Positions 22,232-32,332 of a stretch of 42,397 bases of DNA are shown piece after piece. This DNA comes from Candidatus Cacconaster stercorequi (lineage in GTDB: Bacteria > Bacillota > Clostridia > Oscillospirales > Oscillospiraceae): positions 1-42,397 of the forward strand of contig JAGHUH010000002.1 in NCBI GenBank assembly GCA_018064925.1, in the 5' to 3' direction. The stretch's first letter is position 1, and the number at the start of each line of letters is the position of its first letter. The position numbers and the translations under genes were made by a program. The notes under the pieces were generated by a model. That model saw nothing but the letters and a program-made list of their open reading frames with translations, made no database searches and was not told the origin of the DNA.

Positions 22232-23737
22232 TTACTCCTTTCCGGCGGTGGAGCGCAGCGTCACATCATGGTAGCCGCCCTCCACGATACTGGTGGACGA
22301 TACCACCGTCAATTTGGCTTTCTTCTGGAACTCGGGAATGGTTAGGCTGCCGCAGTTACACATGGTGGATTTCACTTTGTAAAGGCTCTTGGCCACATTG
22401 TCCTGCAGAGAGCCGGCATAGGCCACATAAGAGTCCACGCCCTCTTCAAAGGCCAGACCGGTCTTGCCGCCCAGATCGTAGCGCTGCCAGTTGCGAGCGC
22501 GGTTGCTGCCCTCGCCCCAGTACTCCTTGACATACTGGCCGTTCACCAGCAGCTTGGCGGTGGGGCTCTCATCAAAGCGGGCAAAATAGCGACCCAGCAT
22601 CAGGAAGTCGGCACCCATTGCCAGCGCCAGCGTCATGTGATAGTCATGGACGATGCCGCCGTCGGAGCAGATGGGCACATAAATGCCGGTTTCCTCAAAG
22701 TATTCGTCACGGGCGGCAGCCACCTCAATCAGAGCGGTTGCCTGACCGCGGCCAATGCCCTTGGTCTCGCGGGTAATGCAGATGGAACCGCCGCCGATGC
22801 CCACCTTGACAAAGTCGGCACCGCATTCGGCCAGATAGCGGAAGCCCTCGCGGTCCACCACATTGCCTGCGCCGATCTTGACGCTATCACCGTAGTTTTC
22901 GCGGACATAGTCGATGACCTTCTTCTGCCAGACGGAATAACCCTCGGAGGAGTCGATGCACAGTACATCGGCGCCGGCCTCCAGCAGGGCGGGAATGCGC
23001 TGGGCGTAGTCGCGGGAGTTGATGCCCGCGCCTACCATATAGCGCTTTTCCTCGTCCTGTAAGCTCAGGGGATGCTCCTTATGCTGATCGTAGTCCTTGC
23101 GGAACACGAAGTACATCAGATGATCGTCCTCGTCCACGATGGGCAGGGCGTTGAGCTTGTTGTCCCAGATGATATCGTTGGCCTCTTTCAGCGTGGTAGC
23201 GGCAGGTGCCGTCACCAGCTTTTCCCGGGGCGTCATGAAGGTGCTGACCTTCTCCTCTCCGGTCATGCGGCTGACACGATAGTCACGGCTGGTGACCAGA
23301 CCCAGCAGCTTACCGTTGGGCGTGGCGTCATCGGTGATGGCGATGGTGGAAAAGCCGTACTTCTCCTTCAGTGCCAGCACATCGTTCAGGCAGTGGTCAG
23401 GGGTCAGGTTGGAGACGCTGACCACGAAGCCCGCCTTGTTGTTCTTCACCCGGCGCACCATCTCCGCCTCGCTCTCGATGGACTGGGAGCCGAAGATGAA
23501 GGACAGTCCGCCCTCCTTGGCCAGTGCCACCGCCAGCGTATCGTTGGACACCGCCTGCATGATGGCGGAGACCATGGGGATATTCAGGTTGATGGGACAC
23601 TCCTCCTGCCCCTTGCGGTACTTCACCAGCGGGGTGCGAAGGGATACATTGTCGGGAATGCAGTCCTCACCGGTGAAACCGGGGATCAGCAGATACTCGC
23701 TAAAGGTGCGGGACGGTTCGGAATAATAGAATGCCAT
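22232..23737 (-). CDS. guaB: IMP dehydrogenase
   Basis: 501 aa. Oxidises IMP to XMP, the first step to GMP. Order of parts: catalytic barrel start ([21 protein letters not shown] region), two CBS domains (about 100-215: [38 protein letters not shown]), then the barrel again with [25 protein letters not shown], the Cys loop [20 protein letters not shown], and the flap region. Catalytic Cys is in SICITR. Start ATG 23737 with GGGAGG 7 nt upstream. It lies between purL and fhs with a 6-nt gap to fhs, so guanine-branch synthesis is switched together with the common pathway. Confidence 0.95.
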   Translation of the reverse strand: MAFYYSEPSRTFSEYLLIPGFTGEDCIPDNVSLRTPLVKYRKGQEECPINLNIPMVSAIMQAVSNDTLAVALAKEGGLSFIFGSQSIESEAEMVRRVKNNKAGFVVSVSNLTPDHCLNDVLALKEKYGFSTIAITDDATPNGKLLGLVTSRDYRVSRMTGEEKVSTFMTPREKLVTAPAATTLKEANDIIWDNKLNALPIVDEDDHLMYFVFRKDYDQHKEHPLSLQDEEKRYMVGAGINSRDYAQRIPALLEAGADVLCIDSSEGYSVWQKKVIDYVRENYGDSVKIGAGNVVDREGFRYLAECGADFVKVGIGGGSICITRETKGIGRGQATALIEVAAARDEYFEETGIYVPICSDGGIVHDYHMTLALAMGADFLMLGRYFARFDESPTAKLLVNGQYVKEYWGEGSNRARNWQRYDLGGKTGLAFEEGVDSYVAYAGSLQDNVAKSLYKVKSTMCNCGSLTIPEFQKKAKLTVVSSTSIVEGGYHDVTLRSTAGKE

Positions 23738-23755
23738 AGCAATCCTCCCTGAAAA

Positions 23756-26700
23756 TTATTTGAAATACTTGACAGCGGAACGGAACAGACCCATATCGTG
23801 TGCACCGGGTACATTGCGGTACAGATTTTCACCCACGCGCTCACTATGGCCCATCTTGCCGAATACGCGGCCATCGGGAGAGGTAATGCCCTCAATGGCG
23901 CACAAAGAGCCGTTGGGCGTGCAGTCGGTGGCCATGGTGGCAAGACCGTCCAGACCCACATACTGGGTGGCGATCTGGCCGTTGGCGGCCAACTCCTTCA
24001 CCAGCTCCGCGCTTGCGTAGAAGCGGCCCTCACCGTGGGAGATGGGGATGGTATACACATCGCCTACTTGGGTTTCCTGCAGCCACGGAGACTTGTTGGA
24101 CGCCACACGGGTATGCACCAGACGGGACTGGTGGCGGCCGATGGTGTTATAGGTCAGGGTGGGGCAGGCGGCATCGGTGTCAATGATCTTGCCATAGGGC
24201 ACCAGACCCAGCTTGATCAGAGCCTGGAAGCCGTTGCAGATGCCCAGCATCAGGCCGTCACGCTGCTCTAAAAGAGCGGTGACCTGTTCTCTCACCGCCG
24301 CATTGCGGAAGAACGCGGTGATGAACTTGGCGGAGCCGTCAGGCTCGTCGCCGCCGGAGAAGCCGCCGGGGATCACCACCATCTGGGACTTGGCCAGCTT
24401 GCCGGCGAAGTCCTCCACGCTGCGTTCCACATCGCTCTGGCTCAGGTTGCGCAGCACCACGATCTCGGCGTCGGCGCCGGCATCCAGCAGGGCGCGCTGG
24501 GTGTCATATTCGCAGTTGGTGCCGGGGAACACGGGGATCAGTACATGGGGCTTGGCCACCTTGACGGCGGGAGCGGCAATGGTATCGGCGCGGTGGGAGA
24601 ACAGCTCCACCTTGCCGGTCTGGTCGCCGGCCACGGTGGGATATACGCCCTCCAGCACGGACTCGTTGATGGTCAGCAGCTCGGCAATGGACACGCTGTC
24701 GCTGCCGATGGTGACGGTCTTGTCATCGGTAGTATGCCCCAACAGCACGGCATCCGCCTCGCCCATGACCTCGGCCACGATGGCGCCGGGCAGGATGTCA
24801 TACCAGTCGCAGTCCGCGTTCTCGGACACGAAGCCGATCTCGTTGCCGAAGGACATCTTCATCACGGCCTCGGCCAAGCCGTTCTCCACAGCCCAGGCAG
24901 CGGCGACCTTGCCCTGACGGCACAGGCGCAGGAACTTGTCCCATGCACGCTTGCGCTCATCGGCGGTCTTGCCGTCGAACAGGTACACCTTATGATCGGC
25001 GGCCTTGAATTCGGGGGACAGCACCGCACCGGCGTTGACCGGAGCGATGGCGAAGGAGATCAGCGTGGGCGGCACATCCTTATCCAGGAAGGTACCGGAC
25101 ATGGAGTCCTTACCGCCGATGGCAGCGGCATTCAGCTCCAGCTGTGCGTCCAGTGCGCCCAGCAGGGCGGCAAAGGGCTTGCCCCAGCGATTTGGTTCAT
25201 TCTTCAGTTTCTCAAAAAATTCCTGGAAAGTCAAGTAGGCATCCCGATAATCGGCACCGGCGGCCACCAACTTCGCCATGGAGGTATACACGGCGTTGTA
25301 AGCGCCCTGATAGCAGTTGGCGGACAACTGCCGGGGATCGCAGCCCCATGCCATGACGCTGGCGGTATCGGTATGGTGACCGGGCAGGACAGGCAGCAGC
25401 GCGCACATGGCCTGTGCGGGGGTGCGCTGCGTCTTGCCGCCCAGCGGCATCAGCACACTGCCCACGCCGATGGAACCGTCGAAACGCTCGATAAGACCCC
25501 GGCGGGAGGCACTCTCCAGACTGCCGGCCATGGTACGCAGAGAGGCGTGCTTGTCGGTCTTATTCACCTTGCCGCCCTGTGCCACACTGACGCGGGTGTG
25601 CTTGGCAGCACCGTTGGTATTCAAAAAGGCGCGGCTGAGATCCACGATGGTCTGACCCTGCCAATGAATTACCATGCGAGGCTCCTCCGTGACCTCGGCC
25701 ACAGGATAGGCCTCCAGATTTTCCTTTGCCGCGGCGGCCAGGAAGCGCTCCTGATCCGCGGCGGCAATGACCACGGCCATACGCTCCTGGGACTCGGAGA
25801 TAGCCAGCTCCGTGCCGTCCAGACCCTCGTACTTCTTGCGCACGGCGTCCAGATGGATATTCAGGCCGTCGGCCAGCTCACCGATGGCAACGGACACGCC
25901 GCCGGCGCCGAAGTCGTTGCAGCGCTTGATCATACGGGTCACCTCGCCGTCACGGAACAGGCGCTGGAGCTTGCGCTCCTCGGGAGCGTTGCCCTTCTGC
26001 ACTTCGCTGGCCATGGTGACCAGAGAATTTCTGTTGTGGCTCTTGGAAGCGCCGGTGGCACCGCCGATGCCGTCACGACCGGTGCGGCCGCCCAGCAAAA
26101 TCACCACATCGCCGGGAACGGGACGCTGACGCACCACATTCTCCGCCGGCGCGGCAGCCACCACGGCGCCGCACTCCAGACGCTTGGCGATATAGCCCTC
26201 GTGATAGACCTCCGCCACATGACCGGTGGCAAGGCCGATCTGGTTGCCGTAGGAGGAATAGCCGGCCGCAGCGGTCTGGGCGATCTTACGCTGGGGCAGC
26301 TTGCCGGGCAGCGTCTCGCTCAACGCTTTGCGGGGATCGCCGCCGCCGGTGAAGCGCATGGCCTGATGGACATAAGCGCGGCCGGACAGGGGATCGCGGA
26401 TGCAGCCGCCGATGCAGGTGGCGGCGCCGCCGAAGGGCTCGATCTCGGTGGGATGGTTATGGGTCTCGTTCTTGAACATCAGCAGCCAATCCTGCTTTTC
26501 ATCGTCCACATGGGCATCCACATGGATGGAGCAGGCGTTGATCTCCTCGGACTCGTCCAGCTCGGGGAGCAGACTGCGCTTTTTCAGGGTCTTGGCACCG
26601 ATGGTGGCAATGTCCATCAGCGTCTGGGGACGCTGGGCGGCACGCTCTGCGCCATAGACCTCCTCACGGGCGGCGAGATAGCGCTCATATGCGCCCTGCA

Positions 26701-27427
26701 CGGCCTCGTCGGCAATTTCCACGCTGTCAAATTGGGTGGCAAAGGTGGTGTGGCGGCAGTGGTCCGACCAGTAGGTATCAATGACGCGGATCTCGGTGAT
26801 GGTGGGATCGCGCTTTTCCTCGTCCCGGAAATAGGTCTGCAAAAAGGCCAGATCGTCCAGATCCATGGCCAGACCCATGGAATTCAGCAGTTCATGAAGA
26901 CCGTCACGATCCAGACCGATGAAGCCCTCCACAATGGCCACGCTCTTGGGCTGGGCATATTCCACAGCCAGCGTTTCCGGCTTGTCCAGCGCGGCCTCGC
27001 GGTTTTCCACGGGGTTGATGACATGACCCCGGATCTTCTCGACATCGGCCTCGGTCAGCGCACCGTACAGGGCATAGACCCGCGCGGTGCGGACGGTGGG
27101 ACGCTCGCCCTGACGCAGAAGCTGGATGCACTGGGCGGCGGAGTCGGCACGCTGGTCAAACTGACCGGGCAGGGGCTCCACGGCGAACACAGCGGCGGCG
27201 TCTCCTGCCTCCACGACATCGGTGACGATGTCCAGCTGGGGCTCGGAGAACACAGCGGTCCTGGCGTAGGCAAAGAGGTTCTCCTCGATGCCCTCCACAT
27301 CATAGCGGTTCCAGATACGCACATTTTCCAGTGCGTCAATATTCAAAAAAGTACGGCAATCCGCCAGCAAGCCGGCGGCTTCCGGTGCAAAACCTTCTTT
27401 TTTTTCAACAAATACACGATAAACCAT
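23756..27427 (-). CDS. purL: phosphoribosylformylglycinamidine synthase, single chain
   Basis: 1223 aa. Converts FGAR, glutamine and ATP to FGAM. The N-terminal part is the substrate-binding and two-lobed ATP domain (FKNETHNHPTEIEPFGGAATC, GGRTGRDGIGGATGASKSH, GGKDSMSGTF). The C-terminal part from about 960 is a class I glutamine amidotransferase (PVFPGTNCEYDTQRALLDAGA, nucleophile Cys in MLGICNGFQAL, HGEGRFYA). Fusion of PurL with PurQ in one chain of this length is the clostridial/proteobacterial large form, so no separate purQ or purS is needed, and none is present in the operon. Confidence 0.96.
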   Translation of the reverse strand: MVYRVFVEKKEGFAPEAAGLLADCRTFLNIDALENVRIWNRYDVEGIEENLFAYARTAVFSEPQLDIVTDVVEAGDAAAVFAVEPLPGQFDQRADSAAQCIQLLRQGERPTVRTARVYALYGALTEADVEKIRGHVINPVENREAALDKPETLAVEYAQPKSVAIVEGFIGLDRDGLHELLNSMGLAMDLDDLAFLQTYFRDEEKRDPTITEIRVIDTYWSDHCRHTTFATQFDSVEIADEAVQGAYERYLAAREEVYGAERAAQRPQTLMDIATIGAKTLKKRSLLPELDESEEINACSIHVDAHVDDEKQDWLLMFKNETHNHPTEIEPFGGAATCIGGCIRDPLSGRAYVHQAMRFTGGGDPRKALSETLPGKLPQRKIAQTAAAGYSSYGNQIGLATGHVAEVYHEGYIAKRLECGAVVAAAPAENVVRQRPVPGDVVILLGGRTGRDGIGGATGASKSHNRNSLVTMASEVQKGNAPEERKLQRLFRDGEVTRMIKRCNDFGAGGVSVAIGELADGLNIHLDAVRKKYEGLDGTELAISESQERMAVVIAAADQERFLAAAAKENLEAYPVAEVTEEPRMVIHWQGQTIVDLSRAFLNTNGAAKHTRVSVAQGGKVNKTDKHASLRTMAGSLESASRRGLIERFDGSIGVGSVLMPLGGKTQRTPAQAMCALLPVLPGHHTDTASVMAWGCDPRQLSANCYQGAYNAVYTSMAKLVAAGADYRDAYLTFQEFFEKLKNEPNRWGKPFAALLGALDAQLELNAAAIGGKDSMSGTFLDKDVPPTLISFAIAPVNAGAVLSPEFKAADHKVYLFDGKTADERKRAWDKFLRLCRQGKVAAAWAVENGLAEAVMKMSFGNEIGFVSENADCDWYDILPGAIVAEVMGEADAVLLGHTTDDKTVTIGSDSVSIAELLTINESVLEGVYPTVAGDQTGKVELFSHRADTIAAPAVKVAKPHVLIPVFPGTNCEYDTQRALLDAGADAEIVVLRNLSQSDVERSVEDFAGKLAKSQMVVIPGGFSGGDEPDGSAKFITAFFRNAAVREQVTALLEQRDGLMLGICNGFQALIKLGLVPYGKIIDTDAACPTLTYNTIGRHQSRLVHTRVASNKSPWLQETQVGDVYTIPISHGEGRFYASAELVKELAANGQIATQYVGLDGLATMATDCTPNGSLCAIEGITSPDGRVFGKMGHSERVGENLYRNVPGAHDMGLFRSAVKYFK

Positions 27428-27430
27428 GGG

Positions 27431-28705
27431 TCAATTCTCCTTTGCCTGCAAGGCGCGTTGTCCAATATCACGGCGCATATACGCACCGTCGAAGTGAATG
27501 CTTTCTGCGGCGCGGTAGGCGTCAGCCAATGCCTGTTCCAGTGTTTTGGCCCGAGCCGTTACACCCAGTACGCGGCCGCCGCTGGTGACAAGGCACTCCC
27601 CTTCCCGCTTGTCGCCGGCGTGATACACGGTGACATTCTCCGGCAAATTCTCGGGGATGGTAATGGTCTTGCCCTTTTCATACGCCACGGGGTAACCGCC
27701 GCTGGCCAAAATGACGCAGGCGGCGGCGCCGTCATGCCACGCCACGGTGAGGTCATTAAGTGTCTCGTTCTCCACAGCCTGCATCACCGTCAGCAGATCG
27801 GTCTTCAGCAGGGGCAGCACCACCTGCGTTTCGGGATCACCGAAACGGCAGTTATACTCAATGACCTTGGGGCCGTTGGGGGTCAGCATTAAGCCGAAAT
27901 AGAGACAGCCCTTGAAGGGGCATCCCTCTTCCCGCATGGCTTCCAGCGTGGGCAGGAAGATGGACTCCATGCACTGCTGTGCCACCTCCGCCGTATAATA
28001 CGGGTTGGGCGCCACGGTGCCCATGCCGCCGGTGTTGGGGCCGGTATCGCCGTCGTGGGCCCGCTTGTGATCCATGGAGGACACCATGGGGCAGATGGCG
28101 GTGCCGTCGGTAAAGGACAGCACGCTGACCTCGGGGCCGGTGAGGAACTCCTCCACCACGATCTGATCACCGCTGTCGCCGAAGGTCTTTTCCTCCATGA
28201 TGGCGTGGATGGCGGCCTTGGCCTCATCAAAGCTCTGGGGGATCACCACGCCCTTGCCCAGCGCCAGACCATCGGCCTTGATGACGATGGGATAGGGGGC
28301 GCTCTCCAGATAGCGGAGCGCCGCGGCGGGGTCGCCAAACACCTCATAGGAGGCGGTGGGGATGCCGTATTTCTTCATCAGCTCCTTGGCAAAAACCTTG
28401 CTTGACTCGATGCGGGCGGCTTTGGCGTCGGGGCCGAAGCAGGGAATACCAAGGGCATGGAGCTGATCTACGCAGCCCAGTGCCAGCGGATCATCCTGCG
28501 CCACCACGGCAAAGTCCACGGGATGCGCTGCGGCAAAGTTCACGATGGCGGGAATATCCTTGGCACCGATATTCACACATTCGGCATCCTCACCGATGCC
28601 GCCGTTGCCGGGCAGACACCAGATGGTTTCCACCGCCGCATTCTCTCGCAGTTTCTTGATAATGGCGTGCTCGCGGCCACCGCCGCCGATCACCAGTATG
28701 TTCAT
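27431..28705 (-). CDS. purD: phosphoribosylamine--glycine ligase
   Basis: 424 aa, normal length. Joins 5-phosphoribosylamine with glycine using ATP (GAR synthetase). Begins [22 protein letters not shown]-grasp parts visible: [68 protein letters not shown] and C-terminal [15 protein letters not shown] 28705 has GAGG upstream. Three nucleotides separate it from purL, while a 163-nt spacer with a hairpin lies between it and the upstream purH-like gene. Confidence 0.97.
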   Translation of the reverse strand: MNILVIGGGGREHAIIKKLRENAAVETIWCLPGNGGIGEDAECVNIGAKDIPAIVNFAAAHPVDFAVVAQDDPLALGCVDQLHALGIPCFGPDAKAARIESSKVFAKELMKKYGIPTASYEVFGDPAAALRYLESAPYPIVIKADGLALGKGVVIPQSFDEAKAAIHAIMEEKTFGDSGDQIVVEEFLTGPEVSVLSFTDGTAICPMVSSMDHKRAHDGDTGPNTGGMGTVAPNPYYTAEVAQQCMESIFLPTLEAMREEGCPFKGCLYFGLMLTPNGPKVIEYNCRFGDPETQVVLPLLKTDLLTVMQAVENETLNDLTVAWHDGAAACVILASGGYPVAYEKGKTITIPENLPENVTVYHAGDKREGECLVTSGGRVLGVTARAKTLEQALADAYRAAESIHFDGAYMRRDIGQRALQAKEN

Positions 28706-28868
28706 ATTGTTTTCTCCTCAAATATCATTTCAAATCCGTGCGCAGCACCACCGCTTTTCCACTCCGACGCAAAACCAGCGAAGCGTTTGCGGAGGAAAAT
28801 GAGACGCAGCGGAATGAATTCGTTTTCGTGCTCTGCGCGGAAACGAATGATATGCAGCTTGTGTCGAA
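28706..28868 (-). other. spacer in the purine operon with a hairpin
   Basis: The only sizeable gap in the operon. It contains an imperfect hairpin at 28818-28848 (ATTCGTTTCCGCGC, 3-nt loop, GCACGAAAACGAAT; two mismatches) and no recognisable gene. It may be a dispersed intergenic repeat or mRNA-processing element; nothing in the sequence decides. Confidence 0.4.
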
Positions 28869-30047
28869 TCAGTGGTGGAACAGGCGCATACCGGTGAAGC
28901 ACAGCGTCATGCCGTACTTGTCGGCGGTGGCGATGACATGATCGTCACGGATGGAGCCGCCGGGCTCGGCGATATACTTCACGCCGGACTTGCGGGCACG
29001 CTCCACATTGTCGCCGAAGGGGAAGAATGCGTCGCTGCCCACGGACACGCCGGACTGGGTGGCGATCCATGCCTTCTTCTCCTCTGCCGTCAGCACCTCG
29101 GGCTTGACGCGGAAGGTGTTCTGCCACACACCCTCTCTAAGTACATCCTCGTACTCGTCGGAGGTATAGACATCGATGGCGTTGTCACGGTCGGCGCGGC
29201 GGATGCCGTCTACGAACTGCAGGCCCAGTACCTTGGGATGCTGACGCAGATACCAGTTGTCGGCCTTGTTGCCGGCCAGTCTGGTGCAGTGGATACGGCT
29301 CTGCTGACCGGCGCCCACGCCGATGGCCTGACCGTCCTTGACATAGCACACGGAGTTGGACTGGGTATATTTCAGGGTGATAAGGGCCACGATCAGGTCG
29401 ATTTTGGCCTGCCGGGGCAGTTCCTTGTTCTCGGAAACGATGTTCTGAAGCAGCTCCTCGTCGATCTTGAAGTTGTTGTGTCCCTGCTGGAAGGTGACGC
29501 CGAATACGTCCTTGTACTCCTCGGCGGCGGGCACATAGTCGGGGTCGATCTCCACCACGTTGTACTTGCCGCCCTTCTTGCTTTTGAGGATCTCCAGCGC
29601 CTCATCGGTATAGCCGGGGGCAATGATGCCGTCGGACACCTCACCCTTGAGATAGCGGGCGGTGGCGGCGTCGCACACATCGGAGAGGGCCGCCCAGTCG
29701 CCGTAGGAGCACAGGCGATCCGCACCCCGGGCGCGGATATAGGCGCAGGCGATGGGGGAAAGCTCGGCATCATCGGAAACGAAGTAGATCTTCTTATCCA
29801 CATCGCTCAAGGGTTGGCCCACGGCGGCACCGGCGGGAGAAACATGCTTGAAGGAAGCGGCGGCGGGCATGCCGGTGGCCTCCTTCAGCTCCTTGACCAG
29901 CTGCCAGGAGTTGAATGCGTCCAGAAAGTTGATGAAGCCGGGGCGGCCATTCAGCACGCGGAGGGGCAGCTCGCTGCCATCACGCATGAAGATGCGGGCA
30001 GGCTTCTGATTGGGATTACAACCGTATTTCAGTTCAAATTCTTTCAT
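28869..30047 (-). CDS. purH: stand-alone AICAR transformylase (formyltransferase half of PurH)
   Basis: 392 aa. Transfers the formyl group of 10-formyl-THF to AICAR to give FAICAR. It contains SFKHVSPAGAAVG with the paired Lys-His of the transformylase and later motifs TLKYTQSNSVCYVKDGQAIGVGAGQQSR and AFFPFGDNVERARKSGVKYI, but no N-terminal IMP cyclohydrolase domain. ATG 30047 (MKEFELKYGCNPNQ) is preceded by GGGGGA 8 nt upstream; the longer frame to 30098 lies inside the cyclohydrolase gene. Four nucleotides follow the purO stop. Works with the next-upstream gene to complete IMP. Confidence 0.92.
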   Translation of the reverse strand: MKEFELKYGCNPNQKPARIFMRDGSELPLRVLNGRPGFINFLDAFNSWQLVKELKEATGMPAAASFKHVSPAGAAVGQPLSDVDKKIYFVSDDAELSPIACAYIRARGADRLCSYGDWAALSDVCDAATARYLKGEVSDGIIAPGYTDEALEILKSKKGGKYNVVEIDPDYVPAAEEYKDVFGVTFQQGHNNFKIDEELLQNIVSENKELPRQAKIDLIVALITLKYTQSNSVCYVKDGQAIGVGAGQQSRIHCTRLAGNKADNWYLRQHPKVLGLQFVDGIRRADRDNAIDVYTSDEYEDVLREGVWQNTFRVKPEVLTAEEKKAWIATQSGVSVGSDAFFPFGDNVERARKSGVKYIAEPGGSIRDDHVIATADKYGMTLCFTGMRLFHH

Positions 30048-30051
30048 CGTT

Positions 30052-30684
30052 TCAGTCCCCCAAATTCTTATTATAAATGTGGACCTCGCCGCCCACATTG
30101 GTATACAGGGATACCTTGTTGTCGCTGTTCAGGGCGTTCCAGACCTCATCCGGCTCCGGCATGGTGACCTCGATGGGTTCACCGGCGAAGGTGGGCAGCG
30201 GAGAACCGTCGCCCTGATAGGTGCTCAAGAAGTAGCCCTTGCCCTCGTCGCAGCCCTCATAGCAGAAGAACTCACGCAGGCAGCGGCCATCCAGATGCTT
30301 CAAAATGGCCATCTCAAAGCTGCCGTCCTCATAGCAGATGGCGGAGATGCGGGGGGTGTAGTTGGGATGGTCGGGCTCATACTCCCGGGTCATCAGACCC
30401 TTGCGGAAGTCGCCGAAATCACGGATGGTATCGGTCTGGTCACCGTTGGTGACGATGAGAGCGCCATCCATCTTGCGGACGGGATGATAGATGATCAGGC
30501 TGGGGTCCTCCATCTTGGAGGCGTCATGTGCCTCGGTGCGAATGCCGTCATCGGTCAGGGTAAAGATGCGGTTGCGGCTGTTGACGCTGCGGCCCATGAT
30601 GAAGTAGTACACGCGATCCTTGCCCACCACGATACCACGGCCGGGATAGGTGTTATTCTGCAAAAGTTCCAGTAAATCTGTCAT
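30052..30684 (-). CDS. purO: IMP cyclohydrolase, PurO type
   Basis: 210 aa. Should close the ring of FAICAR to IMP, the last step of the pathway. The sequence (LLQNNTYPGRGIVVGKDRVYY, MGRSVNSRNRI, DPSLIIYHPVRKM, TNGDQTDTI, RISAICYEDGSFEMAILKHL) follows the archaeal PurO family, unrelated to the cyclohydrolase half of bacterial PurH. It is directly upstream of the stand-alone transformylase gene, so the two replace bifunctional PurH. ATG 30684 has GGAG 7 nt upstream and starts just inside the purN end. Confidence 0.9.
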   Translation of the reverse strand: MTDLLELLQNNTYPGRGIVVGKDRVYYFIMGRSVNSRNRIFTLTDDGIRTEAHDASKMEDPSLIIYHPVRKMDGALIVTNGDQTDTIRDFGDFRKGLMTREYEPDHPNYTPRISAICYEDGSFEMAILKHLDGRCLREFFCYEGCDEGKGYFLSTYQGDGSPLPTFAGEPIEVTMPEPDEVWNALNSDNKVSLYTNVGGEVHIYNKNLGD

Positions 30685-30685
30685 G

Positions 30686-31297
30686 TCAGTTCTCCTTTTC
30701 CTTCATAATCTCTGCGGAAACCTGCTCCGCGGCGGCGGGAAGCAGCAGCCATTCGGCTTGCTCCATGACCCGGCGCTGCAAGGTTTCGGGGGTATCGTCG
30801 GGGTGGACATCCACCGCCTTCTGGGCGATGATCTGTCCGCCGTCGGGGATCTCGTTGACAAAATGCACCGTGGCGCCGGTGACCTTCACGCCGTAGGCAA
30901 GCGCCGCCTCGTGGACATGGAGTCCGTACATCCCCTTACCGCAGAAGGACGGGATCAGGGCGGGGTGCACATTGATGATGCGGCGGGGATAGCGGTCGGT
31001 GAACTCCTTGCTGAGGATGCTCATGAACCCCGCCAGCACGATGAGGTCGATGCCGTATTCCGTGAGCTTCGACACGATGGCCTCCTCAAAGCCGGCCTGT
31101 CCGCCGCAGGCCTTCCTGGTCAGCACGGCGGTGGGGATCCCGGCCTTGGCGGCACGCTCCAGTGCGTAGGCATCGGGGTGATTGGACACCACCAGCGCGA
31201 TCTCGCCGCTGTGGAGCTTTCCTGCCGCCTGCGCGTCGATGAGCGCCTGCAGGTTGGTACCGCCGCCGGACACCAGTACGGCAATCTTCGTCAGCAT
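30686..31297 (-). CDS. purN: phosphoribosylglycinamide formyltransferase
   Basis: 203 aa. Transfers formyl from 10-formyl-THF to GAR. Motifs: [19 protein letters not shown] (phosphate loop), [21 protein letters not shown] (catalytic His with Asn), [19 protein letters not shown] (catalytic Asp). The ATG overlaps the purM end by 7 nt. Depends on the fhs product made at the end of the same operon. Confidence 0.96.
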   Translation of the reverse strand: MLTKIAVLVSGGGTNLQALIDAQAAGKLHSGEIALVVSNHPDAYALERAAKAGIPTAVLTRKACGGQAGFEEAIVSKLTEYGIDLIVLAGFMSILSKEFTDRYPRRIINVHPALIPSFCGKGMYGLHVHEAALAYGVKVTGATVHFVNEIPDGGQIIAQKAVDVHPDDTPETLQRRVMEQAEWLLLPAAAEQVSAEIMKEKEN

Positions 31298-32328
31298 AGT
31301 GTCACCTTTTTCTCGCCTGCGGTGATCTCACCGATGACATAGGCGTCGATGCCGCCGCTCTTGAGTGCCGCCAGTGCCGCATCAGCGGTGTCGCGGCTGA
31401 CCACCATCGTCATACCCACGCCCATATTGTAGGTATTGAACATATCGTGCTCACTGATGTCGCCCAGCTTTTGCAGCAGGCGGAAGATGGGCTGGGTGCG
31501 GATGGCAGCCTTGTCGATTTTGGCGCACAGGCCGTCGGGAATAGCCCGGGGGATGTTTTCATAGAAGCCGCCGCCGGTAATATGGCTGACGCCCCGGATG
31601 TCGGCCGCCTCCAGTGCCGCCAGCACGGGCTTGACATAGATCTTGGTGGGGGTCAGGAGGGCATCGCCCAGGGTGGTGCCCAGCTCGTCCCAGGTCTTGC
31701 CCAGGTCGGCGTGCTCGATGTCGAACACCTTGCGCACCAGTGAGTAACCGTTGGAGTGGATGCCCGTGGAGGGCAGCGCCAGCACTACATCGCCGGAGCG
31801 CATGGTGGTGTGGTCGATGATCTTCTGCTTGTCCACGATGCCCACGGAGAAGCCCGCCAGATCGTAATCGTCAGCGGCCATGGTGCCGGGATGCTCGGCG
31901 GTCTCGCCGCCGATGAGGGCGCAGCCGGCCTGCACGCAGCCCTCTGCCACGCCGGAGACCAATTCAGCCACCTTTTCCGGCTCGTTCTTGCCAATGGCGA
32001 TGTAATCCAGAAAGAACAGCGGCTTGGCGCCGCAGCAGATAATATCGTTGACGCACATGGCCACGCAGTCAATACCCACGGTGTCATGGCGGCCCATCAA
32101 TTGGGCAATGCGCTGCTTGGTGCCCACGCCGTCGGTGCCGGAGACCAGCACCGGTTCCGTCATGCCGGAAAGCTGCGGGATAAACAGGCCGCCGAAGCCG
32201 CCCAGATCACCCACCACGCCGGGGATCACGGTGCGCTGCACATATTTTTTCATCAGCTTCACGCCCTGATAGCCGGCCTCGATATTGACGCCGGCGGCGG
32301 CGTAAGCCGCGGAGTGAGAATCATTCAT
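31291..32328 (-). CDS. purM: phosphoribosylformylglycinamidine cyclo-ligase
   Basis: 345 aa, normal for AIR synthetase; closes the imidazole ring of FGAM with ATP. Motifs: [102 protein letters not shown]. Four nucleotides follow the purF stop. All expected motifs are present and no oddity is seen. Confidence 0.97.
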   Translation of the reverse strand: MNDSHSAAYAAAGVNIEAGYQGVKLMKKYVQRTVIPGVVGDLGGFGGLFIPQLSGMTEPVLVSGTDGVGTKQRIAQLMGRHDTVGIDCVAMCVNDIICCGAKPLFFLDYIAIGKNEPEKVAELVSGVAEGCVQAGCALIGGETAEHPGTMAADDYDLAGFSVGIVDKQKIIDHTTMRSGDVVLALPSTGIHSNGYSLVRKVFDIEHADLGKTWDELGTTLGDALLTPTKIYVKPVLAALEAADIRGVSHITGGGFYENIPRAIPDGLCAKIDKAAIRTQPIFRLLQKLGDISEHDMFNTYNMGVGMTMVVSRDTADAALAALKSGGIDAYVIGEITAGEKKVTLC

Positions 32329-32332
32329 GGTG

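Noticed and set aside
20354-27892. Very long plus-strand ORFs (e.g. 20354-22345, 24545-27892) opposite fhs, guaB and purL
   Set aside because: They are antisense to highly conserved enzymes in GC-rich DNA, have His/Gly-rich low-complexity translations and no ribosome-binding sites.
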